Assembly (NCBI GenBank): GCA_036500145.1
Contig: DASYCO010000084.1
Location: forward strand, 1 to 53,038
DNA: 53,038 nucleotides
From: CAMAVH01 sp036500145
GTDB lineage: Bacteria; Pseudomonadota; Alphaproteobacteria; SMXQ01
Direction: 5' to 3'
Below the pieces are notes generated by a model. It made no database searches, was not told the DNA's origin, and saw only the letters and a program-made list of their open reading frames with translations. Below, piece after piece: positions 7,743-14,891 of this stretch. The position numbers and the translations under genes were made by a program. Within the stretch, counting starts at the first letter, position 1. Each line of letters begins with the position of its first letter.

Positions 7743-9359
7743 ATGGACGCCACAATCGCCGAAACCGGCATGCGTGGGGCTGCGAAGCCTCACCTGGATC
7801 AGAAACCGAACCCGATCGGCAAGATCGCGTTCTTCGTGGTGCTGGCGCTCGGCATCGGCTACGGCGCGCATGGTCTCCTGGATGACATCCAGAACGTCAA
7901 CGAGCCGCTCGCCCTCGGCGTCTTCGCGCTCTTGGGCCTCGCCCTGCTGATCGCGCTCGGCTTCGAGTTCGTGAACGGCTTCCACGACACGGCCAACGCC
8001 GTCGCCACGGTGATCTACACGCACTCCATGCCGCCGATGATCGCGGTGGTCTGGTCGGGCTTCTTCAACTTCCTCGGCGTCATGGTCTCTACCGGCGCCG
8101 TGGCCTACGGCATCGTCACCTTGCTGCCGGTCGAACTGATCCTGCAGGTCGGTTCCGGCGCGGGCTACGCCATGATATTCGCGCTGCTGATCGCCGCGAT
8201 CGTCTGGAACCTCGGCACCTGGGCGCTGGGCATTCCCAATTCCTCGTCGCACGCGCTGATCGGCTCGATCATGGGCGTTGGCCTTGCCAACCAGCTGATG
8301 GCGCCCGCCGGCCAGGCGACTTCCGGCGTCGACTGGGGCCAGGCGGGCAGCGTGCTCCAGGCGCTGCTCTTCAGCCCGCTGATGGGCTTCGTCTTCTCCG
8401 CCGGCCTGCTGCTCGTCATGAAGCTGACGATCCGCTCGCCGAAGCTGTATCAGGAGCCCAAGACCGCCGCCCCGCCGCCCTGGTGGATCCGCGGCCTGCT
8501 CGTGCTGACCTGCACCGGCGTCTCCTTCGCGCACGGCGGCAACGACGGGCAGAAGGGCATGGGCCTGATCATGCTGATCCTGATCGGCGCCGCGCCCACC
8601 GCCTACGCGCTCAACCGCACCATGCCGGACAGCGCCACGCCGTCCTTCATCGCCTCCACCATACAGGCCAAGGCGGTGTTCGCCGCCCACGCGCAAGGCG
8701 AGCCGACGCCGGACGCCGAATCGGCCCGCAAGGTCGTCGGCGACGCGCTGCGCGACAAGGCGCTGAACCAGCCGCAGGTCTTCGCCAGCCTCTCCGTCCT
8801 GTCGGACGAGATCGCGGCCCAGGTGCAGAGCTCGGGGGCCATCGCCCACGTGCCGGCGGCGGCGACGCCCAACCTGCGCAACGACATGTACCTGACCTCC
8901 GACGCCATCCGCCTGATGCCCAAGCAGGGCGTCACGCTCGAGGCCGCCGAGACGGCGACGCTGAAGGCCTACAATGACGGCCTGCAGAACGGCACGCGCT
9001 TCATCCCGACCTGGGTGAAGATCTGCGTCGCCATCGCGCTCGGCCTCGGCACGATGGTCGGCTGGAAGCGCATCGTCGTCACCGTCGGCGAACGCATCGG
9101 CAAGACGCACCTGACCTACGCCCAGGGCGCCTCGGCCGAAATGGTCGCCGCGGCCACGATCATGGCCGCCGAAGCCTACGGCCTGCCGGTCTCGACGACG
9201 CACATCCTGTCGAGCGGCGTGGCGGGCACCATGGCGGCGAACGGCTCGGGCCTGCAGTGGTCCACCGTCCGCTCCATCGCGATGGCCTGGCTGCTCACCC
9301 TGCCGGCGGCCATGGCGATCGCCGGCATCCTCTACTTCATCCTGCGCCAGTTCGTCTGA
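7743..9359 (+). CDS. pit: Inorganic phosphate transporter, PiT family
   Basis: The 538-residue integral membrane protein carries the two inverted PiT signature repeats: GFEFVNGFHDTANAVATVIY at about 75-94 and the C-terminal AEAYGLPVSTTHILSSGVAG near 475-495. A central GGNDGQKGMGL helix and a hydrophilic loop of about 130 residues (265-395) separate the halves. It should move phosphate, probably as metal-phosphate, with protons across the inner membrane. ATG 7743 follows GAGGGGAACCC. A Pho box lies upstream at 7671. The gene is monocistronic, ending in a 10-bp GC hairpin at 9373-9400. Confidence 0.93.
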   Translation: MDATIAETGMRGAAKPHLDQKPNPIGKIAFFVVLALGIGYGAHGLLDDIQNVNEPLALGVFALLGLALLIALGFEFVNGFHDTANAVATVIYTHSMPPMIAVVWSGFFNFLGVMVSTGAVAYGIVTLLPVELILQVGSGAGYAMIFALLIAAIVWNLGTWALGIPNSSSHALIGSIMGVGLANQLMAPAGQATSGVDWGQAGSVLQALLFSPLMGFVFSAGLLLVMKLTIRSPKLYQEPKTAAPPPWWIRGLLVLTCTGVSFAHGGNDGQKGMGLIMLILIGAAPTAYALNRTMPDSATPSFIASTIQAKAVFAAHAQGEPTPDAESARKVVGDALRDKALNQPQVFASLSVLSDEIAAQVQSSGAIAHVPAAATPNLRNDMYLTSDAIRLMPKQGVTLEAAETATLKAYNDGLQNGTRFIPTWVKICVAIALGLGTMVGWKRIVVTVGERIGKTHLTYAQGASAEMVAAATIMAAEAYGLPVSTTHILSSGVAGTMAANGSGLQWSTVRSIAMAWLLTLPAAMAIAGILYFILRQFV

Positions 9360-9372
9360 CGTGCGTGGCGGA

Positions 9373-9400
9373 CTGGCGGCGGGTTTCGATCCGCCGCCAG
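9373..9400. terminator. GC-rich hairpin after pit
   Basis: A perfect 10-bp inverted repeat (CTGGCGGCGG / CCGCCGCCAG) with an 8-base loop begins 14 bases after the pit stop. There is no T-run after it, so it may be a Rho-assisted end or an mRNA-stabilising hairpin rather than a standard intrinsic terminator. Confidence 0.45.
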
Positions 9401-9484
9401 CCCGTCGCCCGCTCATAGCCTTTCTTTCCAGTCCATAGGGCCTATACTGATCGACCGAACAGAAAACGGACGAGCAAGATTCCC

Positions 9485-9838
9485 ATGGCGAAGCCCATCA
9501 CCATCTACGGCATCAAGAACTGCGACACGATGAAGAAGGCGCGGGCCTGGCTCGACGGCCATGATGTCGCCTATACGTTCCACGACTACAAAGCGGACGG
9601 CATCGACAAGGCGTCGCTCGAGGCTTGGGCGGGGAAGGTGGGCTGGGAAGTCCTGCTGAACAAGTCCGGCACCACCTACCGCAAGCTGCCGGAACGGGAC
9701 CAGGTTGGCATCACCGAACAGAAGGCCATCGCCTTGATGGTCGGCCAGCCCTCCATGATCAAGCGCCCGGTGCTCGACGTCGGCGGCAAGCTGCTCGTCG
9801 GCTTCAAGGCGGACCAATACGAGAAGGCCTTCGGCTAA
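9485..9838 (+). CDS. yffB: ArsC/Spx-family reductase-like protein (YffB type)
   Basis: This 117-residue thioredoxin-fold protein starts ITIYGIKNCDTMKKARAWLD, with one N-terminal cysteine (Cys13), and continues with the ArsC-family LLNKSGTTYRKLPERD and the MIKRPVLDVGGKLLVGF strand. It matches the YffB/ArsC-related group rather than arsenate reductase proper, since no arsenic genes are nearby. The substrate is unknown; glutathione-linked thiol chemistry is suspected for the group. The reading frame is complete with normal length, and it stands between pit and the secreted-protein gene. Confidence 0.85.
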   Translation: MAKPITIYGIKNCDTMKKARAWLDGHDVAYTFHDYKADGIDKASLEAWAGKVGWEVLLNKSGTTYRKLPERDQVGITEQKAIALMVGQPSMIKRPVLDVGGKLLVGFKADQYEKAFG

Positions 9839-9962
9839 GCGCGTTTCTCTCGGCGGCAGGATGATTGCCTTCGGATCGGCTCTCATTCTGAAAAATGAAT
9901 GTTCTTGATTTGTTCCCGACGCGCGAATAGCCTTTGCATGACGAACTCGGGGGGAAATCGTC

Positions 9963-10469
9963 ATGTCTCTTTTCAGGACGGCTTGCGCGCTGCTGTTGTC
10001 GGGATTGCTCTGGGTTTGCCTGGACGTGCGCGCCTTGGCAGACGACAGGCCGTTATTGAAAATCACGAAATTCAATATCGCCATCGACGGCTTCGATGAG
10101 GATTCCGAGGCCTGCGGCTTGAGTTCGCCTTACCTCGAAGCGGCAGCCCGCATGGCAGCGAAGAGGGCGCCGTTTTCCATCGAAGATGGAATCGATGAGA
10201 ACAGCGCGCTCTATCTTTTGGTCGATACCTTCAAGTCCAAGGACTTGTGCATCACGCACATCTATCTCACGGCGAGCTATGATTATCTGACGCAATTGCC
10301 GGCATCGCCGGATCCGCAGATGGGACATGTGACGCTTTGGGAAAATACGTCTTTTGTGGTCACCAACCATAACCGTCAGGTGCATCTTGCCGCCGTGATC
10401 GGCGAAGTGAACGGCCGCATTTCCGAATTGGTCAGGGAGTGGCAGAAGCAGAACTCAAGCCCGATCTAG
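9963..10469 (+). CDS. Hypothetical secreted protein
   Basis: This 168-residue protein is not recognised. Residues 1-26 form a signal peptide (basic start, LLLSGLLWVCL core, cleavage probably after RALA). The mature part keeps two cysteines, in EACGL and KDLCITH, which could form a disulfide. It has a mixed strand/helix pattern and no transmembrane segment, so it is probably periplasmic. Base composition is visibly more AT-rich than in neighbouring genes, as is the upstream 120 bases, which hints at a different origin. A strong intrinsic terminator follows at 10492. Confidence 0.6.
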   Translation: MSLFRTACALLLSGLLWVCLDVRALADDRPLLKITKFNIAIDGFDEDSEACGLSSPYLEAAARMAAKRAPFSIEDGIDENSALYLLVDTFKSKDLCITHIYLTASYDYLTQLPASPDPQMGHVTLWENTSFVVTNHNRQVHLAAVIGEVNGRISELVREWQKQNSSPI

Positions 10470-10491
10470 GGAAGGCTCGTTCATCTGCATC

Positions 10492-10524
10492 AAGAAAGCC
10501 CCGGAAATCTCCGGGGCTTTCTTT
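10492..10524. terminator. Strong bidirectional intrinsic terminator
   Basis: A perfect 13-bp stem AAGAAAGCCCCGG / CCGGGGCTTTCTT encloses a 6-base loop, with A- and T-rich flanks on the two sides. It lies between the secreted-protein gene (plus) and the end of the SRPBCC/NTF2 operon (minus), so it can end transcripts from both directions. Confidence 0.88.
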
Positions 10525-10553
10525 GTCAGGGCTCCATGTTTGTCAGGGCTCCA
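10522..10553. repeat. 15-bp tandem repeat at the 3' end of the NTF2-like gene
   Basis: TTTGTCAGGGCTCCA occurs at 10522-10536 and again at 10539-10553 (17-base period). The second copy contains the stop codon of the NTF2-like gene; the first copy reproduces that end between the gene and the terminator. It looks like a slipped-strand duplication. Confidence 0.8.
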
Positions 10554-10974
10554 GGCCGACGACGATCTTCGACGTCATCGGGTCGAAGGGCACCGACACA
10601 TGGTCGTGCACCACGCGCCACCAGCCGCCGACTTGCCGGCAGACCGAGGTGGCGCGCATCCACATGCGCTGGGCCGGGTCGGGCGCCATGCCGACGAGAT
10701 AGAAATGCCAATGGGCGTAGGCGAGCTCGCCGCTCGCCGAGGCGACGATGTCGCGCCGTTCGATGCGTCCGCCTTCGGGAAAGCAGGGCAGGCAGGCGGC
10801 CCACATCTCACGGATCGCCGCCTTGCCCTTGAGCTGCATCGGCGGCTTGAGGTCGAAGCTGACGGCGTCGTCGGCGTAGAAGGAGAGGATGCGCTCCAGA
10901 TCCTTGGCGCAGATGGCGTCCTGCAGCTCGACGATCATGCGGCGGATTTCGGTTTCGCCTTGGGCAGAAGTCAT
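10543..10974 (-). CDS. NTF2-like (SnoaL/DUF4440-type) protein
   Basis: This 143-residue cone-shaped NTF2-like fold protein begins with a helix (TEIRRMIVELQDAICAKDLERILSFYADDAV), typical of SnoaL/SgcJ families, followed by the strand series AYAHWHFYLVG and WWRVVHDHVSVPF. Such proteins bind or isomerise small hydrophobic compounds; the ligand here is unknown. It is the last gene of the minus-strand SRPBCC operon, 10 bases after the preceding gene, and its end has been duplicated (15-bp repeat). Probably cytoplasmic and co-regulated with the SRPBCC genes. Confidence 0.82.
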   Translation of the reverse strand: MTSAQGETEIRRMIVELQDAICAKDLERILSFYADDAVSFDLKPPMQLKGKAAIREMWAACLPCFPEGGRIERRDIVASASGELAYAHWHFYLVGMAPDPAQRMWMRATSVCRQVGGWWRVVHDHVSVPFDPMTSKIVVGLEP

Positions 10975-10984
10975 CGTTTCCTCC

Positions 10985-11482
10985 TTACAGCGTCTTGGCC
11001 AAGGCCGCGAGCTGATCGGTCGCGATGCCCCAGCCTTCGTGGAAGCCCATCTTCTCGTGGGTGTCGCGGTCGGTGACGGTCCAGTGCTGGACCTTGGCGT
11101 CGTAGCGCGTCTTGCCGCCCTCGTCGGCGAAGGCGATGCTGCCGACGAAGAACGGCTTGTTGGACGGTTCCCAGGGCTTCGTGAAGGCGTCGGTGAAGAC
11201 GATTCTCTCGTCGCGGACGACCTCCAGGTAGACGCCGTGGTTGGGAATTTCCTCGCCGTTCGGCCCGCGCATCAGGATGTAGCTGGTGCCGCCGCTGCGG
11301 AAGTCCATCTCGACGACGGGCGTCGTCCAGGGGCGAGGGCAGAACCACTGCTTGATCAGGTCGGGCTCGCTCCAGCAGCGGAACAGCTTGGCGCGCGGCA
11401 CGTCGATCAGGCGCGTTAGGCTCAGCTCGCGTTCCGCGATCGGCGTTGCGGCGGCGGTGAAGGGGCCGGTCTCTTCGGTCAT
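10985..11482 (-). CDS. SRPBCC/AHSA1-type protein (first of three)
   Basis: The 165-residue protein has the AHSA1-like START-fold pattern: an opening strand (LSLTRLIDVPRAKLFRCWSEPDLIKQWFCP), the FRSGGTSYILMRGPNGEEIPNHG hairpin and the C-terminal helix HEGWGIATDQLAALAKTL. Family members bind hydrophobic ligands or act as HSP90 activators; in bacteria they often occur beside an ArsR regulator, as here. It is co-directional with two other SRPBCC genes, with a 21-base gap to the one upstream. The ligand is not known. Confidence 0.85.
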   Translation of the reverse strand: MTEETGPFTAAATPIAERELSLTRLIDVPRAKLFRCWSEPDLIKQWFCPRPWTTPVVEMDFRSGGTSYILMRGPNGEEIPNHGVYLEVVRDERIVFTDAFTKPWEPSNKPFFVGSIAFADEGGKTRYDAKVQHWTVTDRDTHEKMGFHEGWGIATDQLAALAKTL

Positions 11483-11503
11483 GTCGCGTCTCCTCTGTCT
11501 CGT

Positions 11504-12055
11504 TCAGCGTTCGGAAATGGCCTTGAGGTTGGCGAGGCCGACCGCGAAGTCGTCGCCGACCATCTTGTCCATGTTCATGAACAGGCTCATCACCTTGCCC
11601 ATGAAAACGTTCGGGCCGAACATGGCCCAGGTGACGGCGGTGCCGTCGGCGCGGGGAACGAGGGTGAACTCGGCGGTGTTGTGGGCTTCGAACGGCGTGT
11701 AGAAGTCGAGCTTGATGACGATCTTGGAAGGAGCGCCTTCCGACGGCTCGACCGTCTCGGTGATCTCCATGCGGCCGGTGCCGATGTCCTTGTTGCCGTT
11801 CCATTCGTAGACGGCGCCCTTGCCGCGCTCGGCGCCGCTGAAGGTCCGCTTCATCGCCGGGTCCTTCTTCTCGTAGGGCGACCAGGCCGTCCAGGCGTGC
11901 ATGTCGGCGATCTGCGCGTAGATCTTCTCCGGCGGCGCCTGGATCACGGTCGACCGGCTGACGCGGAATTCGTCCGGCTTGCGCGAGGCGATGACGAGAA
12001 TCGCCGCGACGGCGACGAGGACCAGGATGCCGATGACGGCGAGCACTTTAAGCAT
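11504..12055 (-). CDS. Membrane-anchored SRPBCC protein (polyketide-cyclase-like)
   Basis: The 183-residue protein differs from its SRPBCC neighbours in having an N-terminal transmembrane anchor (about 3-24, KVLAVIGILVLVAVAAILVI), so its ligand-binding domain is probably periplasmic. The fold is shown by VSRSTVIQAPPEKIYAQIADMHAWTAWSPYEKKDP and the later AEFTLVPRADGTAVTWAM strands. The ATG at 12055 was chosen because the hydrophobic anchor begins there; an upstream ATG at 12127 would add a tail lying inside the preceding gene. It is the second gene after the ECF-type promoter at 12632. Confidence 0.82.
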   Translation of the reverse strand: MLKVLAVIGILVLVAVAAILVIASRKPDEFRVSRSTVIQAPPEKIYAQIADMHAWTAWSPYEKKDPAMKRTFSGAERGKGAVYEWNGNKDIGTGRMEITETVEPSEGAPSKIVIKLDFYTPFEAHNTAEFTLVPRADGTAVTWAMFGPNVFMGKVMSLFMNMDKMVGDDFAVGLANLKAISER

Positions 12056-12083
12056 GTCGATGTCTCCCGATTGATTGCTGCGT

Positions 12084-12596
12084 TCAGGCGTTCGCCAGAT
12101 AGTCTTCGAGCTGGTCCCAAGTGCCATTGAAGCCTTGATTCATGCTGTCGAAGCCGTCCTCGAAGATTTTCCGCTCGACGTCGCTGACATCCCAGCCGAC
12201 GACGCGGCAGGTCAGCGTCGTCTTGCCTTCGGCTTCAGCGAGCGTCATGGAGCTGCGCATCACCGCCGGCCAGTTCGGGCTCATGGAGTGGCGCGTGATG
12301 CCGCCCTCCGGGTCGGAGAAGGAAATGTCGAAGGCCAGCTTTTCCGGCGCGACGATCTCGCGGAAGGTCCAGCGGCCCCACATCTCGTGGCCGTCGGGCG
12401 AGGTCATGCCGTAGAGGAATCCGCCGCCGACCTTGAGGTCGAGCTTGGCGGTGTGCATCGTGAAGCCTTTCGGGCCCCACCATTGCTTCAGGCGGTCGGC
12501 TTCGGTGAAGGCTTGCCAGATGCGCTGGCGCGAGGCGTTGAACGTGCGCGAGATGACGAATGCCTGGGTGGTGGCGACGGCGCTTTCGGCGGTCAT
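12084..12596 (-). CDS. SRPBCC/AHSA1-type protein (first gene of the SRPBCC operon)
   Basis: The 170-residue AHSA1-like protein contains FVISRTFNASRQRIWQAFTE followed by ADRLKQWWGPKGF, then LDLKVGGGFLYGM and the C-terminal helix FEDGFDSMNQGFNGTWDQLEDYL. A START-type ligand pocket is implied; the ligand is unknown. It opens the downstream half of the cassette: the ECF-type promoter at 12632-12667 lies about 35 bases upstream of its ATG, between it and the sigma-factor gene. This places it as the most directly controlled target of the sigma factor (inference). Confidence 0.87.
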   Translation of the reverse strand: MTAESAVATTQAFVISRTFNASRQRIWQAFTEADRLKQWWGPKGFTMHTAKLDLKVGGGFLYGMTSPDGHEMWGRWTFREIVAPEKLAFDISFSDPEGGITRHSMSPNWPAVMRSSMTLAEAEGKTTLTCRVVGWDVSDVERKIFEDGFDSMNQGFNGTWDQLEDYLANA

Positions 12597-12631
12597 GGGA
12601 ACGTCCCCTGTCGGTTGGCTGTTCTATGGTG

Positions 12632-12667
12632 TGTCTCAAGGACGAACGGCGCCGGCGCGAACCGACG
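12632..12667 (-). promoter_or_regulatory. ECF-type promoter 2 (SRPBCC operon)
   Basis: On the minus strand this reads CGTCGG, 12+ spacer bases, then an 18-base block whose plus-strand form is TGTCTCAAGGACGAACGG. The block is identical to the one before the DGPF gene at 14347, with the same spacing to GTCGG. It sits about 36 bases before the first SRPBCC ATG. Sharing of this element by the sigma operon and the SRPBCC operon indicates recognition by the cassette's own ECF sigma factor. Confidence 0.75.
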
Positions 12668-12687
12668 CCGCACGCAAATTCTTTCGT

Positions 12688-13956
12688 CTATTTGGCGGCC
12701 TTGGCGCTGGCAGCGCCCTCCGCCATCAGGCGGTCGAGATGCTGGCGGATATGGGCGGCCTCCGCCGTGGTATGGGCCAGCGCAATGGCGCGGTCGAAGG
12801 CGACGCGCGCCTCCTCGTTGCGCCCCGACTGCATCAGCAAGGCGCCTTTCGTGCCGTGGAAGTAGAAATAGCCATCGAGCTGCGCCGCCAGCGGCTCGAT
12901 CATGGAGAGCGCCGCTTCGGGCCCGCGCAGCTTGTTGACGACCACGGCGCGGTTGAGCGTGACGATGGGCGAGGGCTGCAGCGTCTCCAGGCCGGCATAG
13001 AGCGCGTCGATCTCGGCCCAGTCGGTGTTCTCGGGCCTGGCGGCGCGGGCATGCATGGCGGCGATGGCGGCCTGGATCTGGTAGGCGCCGGGCCGCCGAT
13101 GGCGGATCGCCTTGTCGAGCAGGGCGAGGCCCTCGTCGATCATGGCGCGGTTCCACAGGCTGCGGTCCTGGTCTTCCAGCAGCACGATGGCGCCCTGGGC
13201 GTCGAGCCGGGCGGTGGCGCGCGAATGCTGCAGGCGCATGAGGGCGAGCAGCCCCATGATTTCGGGCTCGCTCGGGAACAGGCCGAGCAGCAGGCGGGCG
13301 AGGCGGATCGCCTCTTCGCAGAGCGGCGCGCGCAGCGGCACTTCGCCGCCGGTCGCCGAATAGCCTTCGTTGAAGATGAGGTAGATCATGGCGGCGACGG
13401 AGGCGAGCCGTTCGGAGCGCGCGATGGCATCGGGCGCCTCGAAGGGCACGTCGGCTTCGGCGATGCGGGCCTTGGCGCGGGTGATGCGCTGCTCCATGGC
13501 GCTGTCCTTGACCAGGAAGGCGCACGCGATTTCCGCCACCGTCAGGCCGCAGACGATGCGCAAGGCCAAGGCGATCTGCTGCGTCGCCGGCAGATCGGGA
13601 TGGCAGCAGATGAACAGCAGGCGCAGCACGTCGTCGCGGTAGTGGGCGCCGTCGAGCCGCTCGGCGATGGCTTCCTCGGCGTCGTCCAGGTCGGACAGCA
13701 GCTCCTCGGGCGGCAGCGGCTGCTGCTTGCTCTGGCGGCGCGCCGCATCGAGGGCGGCGTTGCGGCCGACGAAGATCAGCCAGGCGGTGGGGGCGCGCGG
13801 CGGGCCATTCTGTGGCCAGGTCTGCAGCGCGCGCAGGCAAGCGTTCTGGAAGGCTTCCTCGGCGGTGTCGAGATTGCGGAAGTAGCGCAGCAGGGCGGCG
13901 ACCGCCTGCGGCCGCGCCGACGTCAGCGCAAGGTCGATCCAGCCGAGGTCGCTCAT
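12688..13956 (-). CDS. ECF RNA polymerase sigma factor with long C-terminal domain (ECF42-like, DUF6596)
   Basis: The 422-residue protein has the region-2 stretch NLDTAEEAFQNACLRALQTWPQ with FVGRNAALDAARR (about 25-75), and region 4 with the helix-turn-helix LTVAEIACAFLVKDSAMEQRITRAK near 135-165. The remaining 250 residues form the DUF6596/TPR-like C-terminal domain (LIFNEGYSATGG, LNRAVV) that marks ECF42-type sigma factors. No anti-sigma gene is present, as usual for that group. It overlaps the upstream DGPF gene by 4 bases (ATGA), so the two are translationally coupled. It probably directs transcription from the matching promoters at 14347 and 12632. Confidence 0.92.
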   Translation of the reverse strand: MSDLGWIDLALTSARPQAVAALLRYFRNLDTAEEAFQNACLRALQTWPQNGPPRAPTAWLIFVGRNAALDAARRQSKQQPLPPEELLSDLDDAEEAIAERLDGAHYRDDVLRLLFICCHPDLPATQQIALALRIVCGLTVAEIACAFLVKDSAMEQRITRAKARIAEADVPFEAPDAIARSERLASVAAMIYLIFNEGYSATGGEVPLRAPLCEEAIRLARLLLGLFPSEPEIMGLLALMRLQHSRATARLDAQGAIVLLEDQDRSLWNRAMIDEGLALLDKAIRHRRPGAYQIQAAIAAMHARAARPENTDWAEIDALYAGLETLQPSPIVTLNRAVVVNKLRGPEAALSMIEPLAAQLDGYFYFHGTKGALLMQSGRNEEARVAFDRAIALAHTTAEAAHIRQHLDRLMAEGAASAKAAK

Positions 13957-14327
13957 AGCGAGACGTTGCCCCCCGGGTGGAAGAGGCGCAGCGGCCGGAT
14001 TTCATAGGCGCCGAGGCCGGGATTGGCGACCGCCAGGTCGCGGGCGATGTCGAGCGCCTCTTCCAGCGAGGCGCAGTCGACGACGTAGAAGCCGAGCAAC
14101 TGCTCCTTGGTCTCGGCGAAGGGGCCGTCGATCACCACGGCCTCGCGGCCCTTGCGCAGCGTGGTGGCGGCGGTCGTCGGCATCAGGCGGGCGACGGGCC
14201 CGAGCTTGCCCTGGCGGGCGAGCCTCTCCTGCACGGCGCCGAGCTGGACCATGACGGCGTCGTCCTTCTCCTTGCTCCAGGATTCGACGACTTCTTCGGA
14301 ATTGTAGCAAAGGATGGCGTAGAGCAT
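13953..14327 (-). CDS. YCII/DGPF-domain protein
   Basis: The 124-residue protein has the YCII fold: an opening strand MLYAILCYN, central PTTAATTLRKGREAVVIDGPFAETKEQL with the DGPF motif, and LLGFYVVDCASLEEALDIARDL. DGPF proteins are the regular partners of ECF42 sigma factors; whether they act as enzymes or sensors is not settled. The 4-base overlap with the sigma-factor gene and the ECF-type promoter 20 bases before its ATG make this the first gene of an autoregulated operon (inference). A GGAAACCC stretch serves as a weak ribosome site. Confidence 0.9.
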   Translation of the reverse strand: MLYAILCYNSEEVVESWSKEKDDAVMVQLGAVQERLARQGKLGPVARLMPTTAATTLRKGREAVVIDGPFAETKEQLLGFYVVDCASLEEALDIARDLAVANPGLGAYEIRPLRLFHPGGNVSL

Positions 14328-14346
14328 CGGCGGGTTTCCTTACATC

Positions 14347-14382
14347 TGTCTCAAGGACGAACGGGGCGGCCCGCAGCCGACA
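14347..14382 (-). promoter_or_regulatory. ECF-type promoter 1 (DGPF-sigma operon)
   Basis: The minus strand reads TGTCGG, 17 bases, CGTC, and continues CTTGAGACA. The plus-strand block TGTCTCAAGGACGAACGG (14347-14364) recurs exactly at 12632, again 12 bases from GTCGG. TGTCGG with a CGTC -10 resembles the -35/-10 pair reported for ECF42 sigma factors. The start codon of the DGPF gene lies 20 bases downstream, so the operon is probably autoregulated. Confidence 0.78.
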
Positions 14383-14447
14383 GGCCGCCCGAAAATATTT
14401 CAGATTCTATTGCGGCTCGCATTTCAGCTCCGCTTCCCTGGCACCCA

Positions 14448-14801
14448 TCAGCCCCTCGGTGCCTTCTTGGAAGATTTGGCGGGATCTGTGGCGGCGAGAT
14501 AGTCGGCGAGGCGGTCGAGGCGGCCTTCCCATATGGCGCGGTACTGCTCGACCCAGCCGGCGACGTCGCGCAAGGGCGCGGCCTCCAGGCGGCAGGGGCG
14601 CCATTGCGCTTCGCGGCTGCGCGCGACCAGGCCAGCGCGCTCCAGCACTTTCAGGTGCTTGGAGATGGCCGGCAGGCTCATGTCGAAGGGTTCGGCCAAT
14701 TCGGTGACGGAGCTCTCGCCGAGGGACAGGCGGGCGAGAATGGCCCGCCGGGTGGGATCGGCGAGGGCCGCGAAGGTGGCGCTGAGGGCGTCCTGGGTCA
14801 T
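14448..14801 (-). CDS. ArsR-family transcriptional repressor
   Basis: The 117-residue winged-helix protein begins LSATFAALADPTRRAILARLSLGE, the ArsR opening, with recognition helix region ELAEPFDMSLPAISKHLKVLERAGLV at about 36-61. No cysteine metal-binding motif is present, so it is not a classical metal sensor; it belongs to the group paired with AHSA1/SRPBCC genes. A near-perfect palindrome lies directly before its ATG (14806-14833), indicating autoregulation. It is upstream of, and points toward, the DGPF-sigma operon, and readthrough could put the whole cassette under its control. Confidence 0.92.
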   Translation of the reverse strand: MTQDALSATFAALADPTRRAILARLSLGESSVTELAEPFDMSLPAISKHLKVLERAGLVARSREAQWRPCRLEAAPLRDVAGWVEQYRAIWEGRLDRLADYLAATDPAKSSKKAPRG

Positions 14802-14805
14802 TTGT

Positions 14806-14833
14806 AACCATTAAGTTAAATAACTAAATGGTT
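14806..14833. promoter_or_regulatory. Palindromic operator of the ArsR repressor
   Basis: AACCATTAAGTTA, two A bases, then TAACTAAATGGTT form inverted 13-base arms with one mismatch. The site is AT-rich in GC-rich surroundings and abuts the ArsR start codon (14801), where bound repressor would block transcription or translation initiation. Classic ArsR operators are imperfect dyads of this size. Confidence 0.78.
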
Positions 14834-14891
14834 AAATATAGAGCCTTCGCCAATCTGTCAAGACGGCGGCGTCGAGGGGCGGGCTTCAGTG

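Noticed and set aside
12593..14005. A long open frame over the sigma-factor gene
   Set aside because: Low-complexity Arg/Ala product; the overlapping ECF sigma frame has clear region-2 and region-4 motifs.
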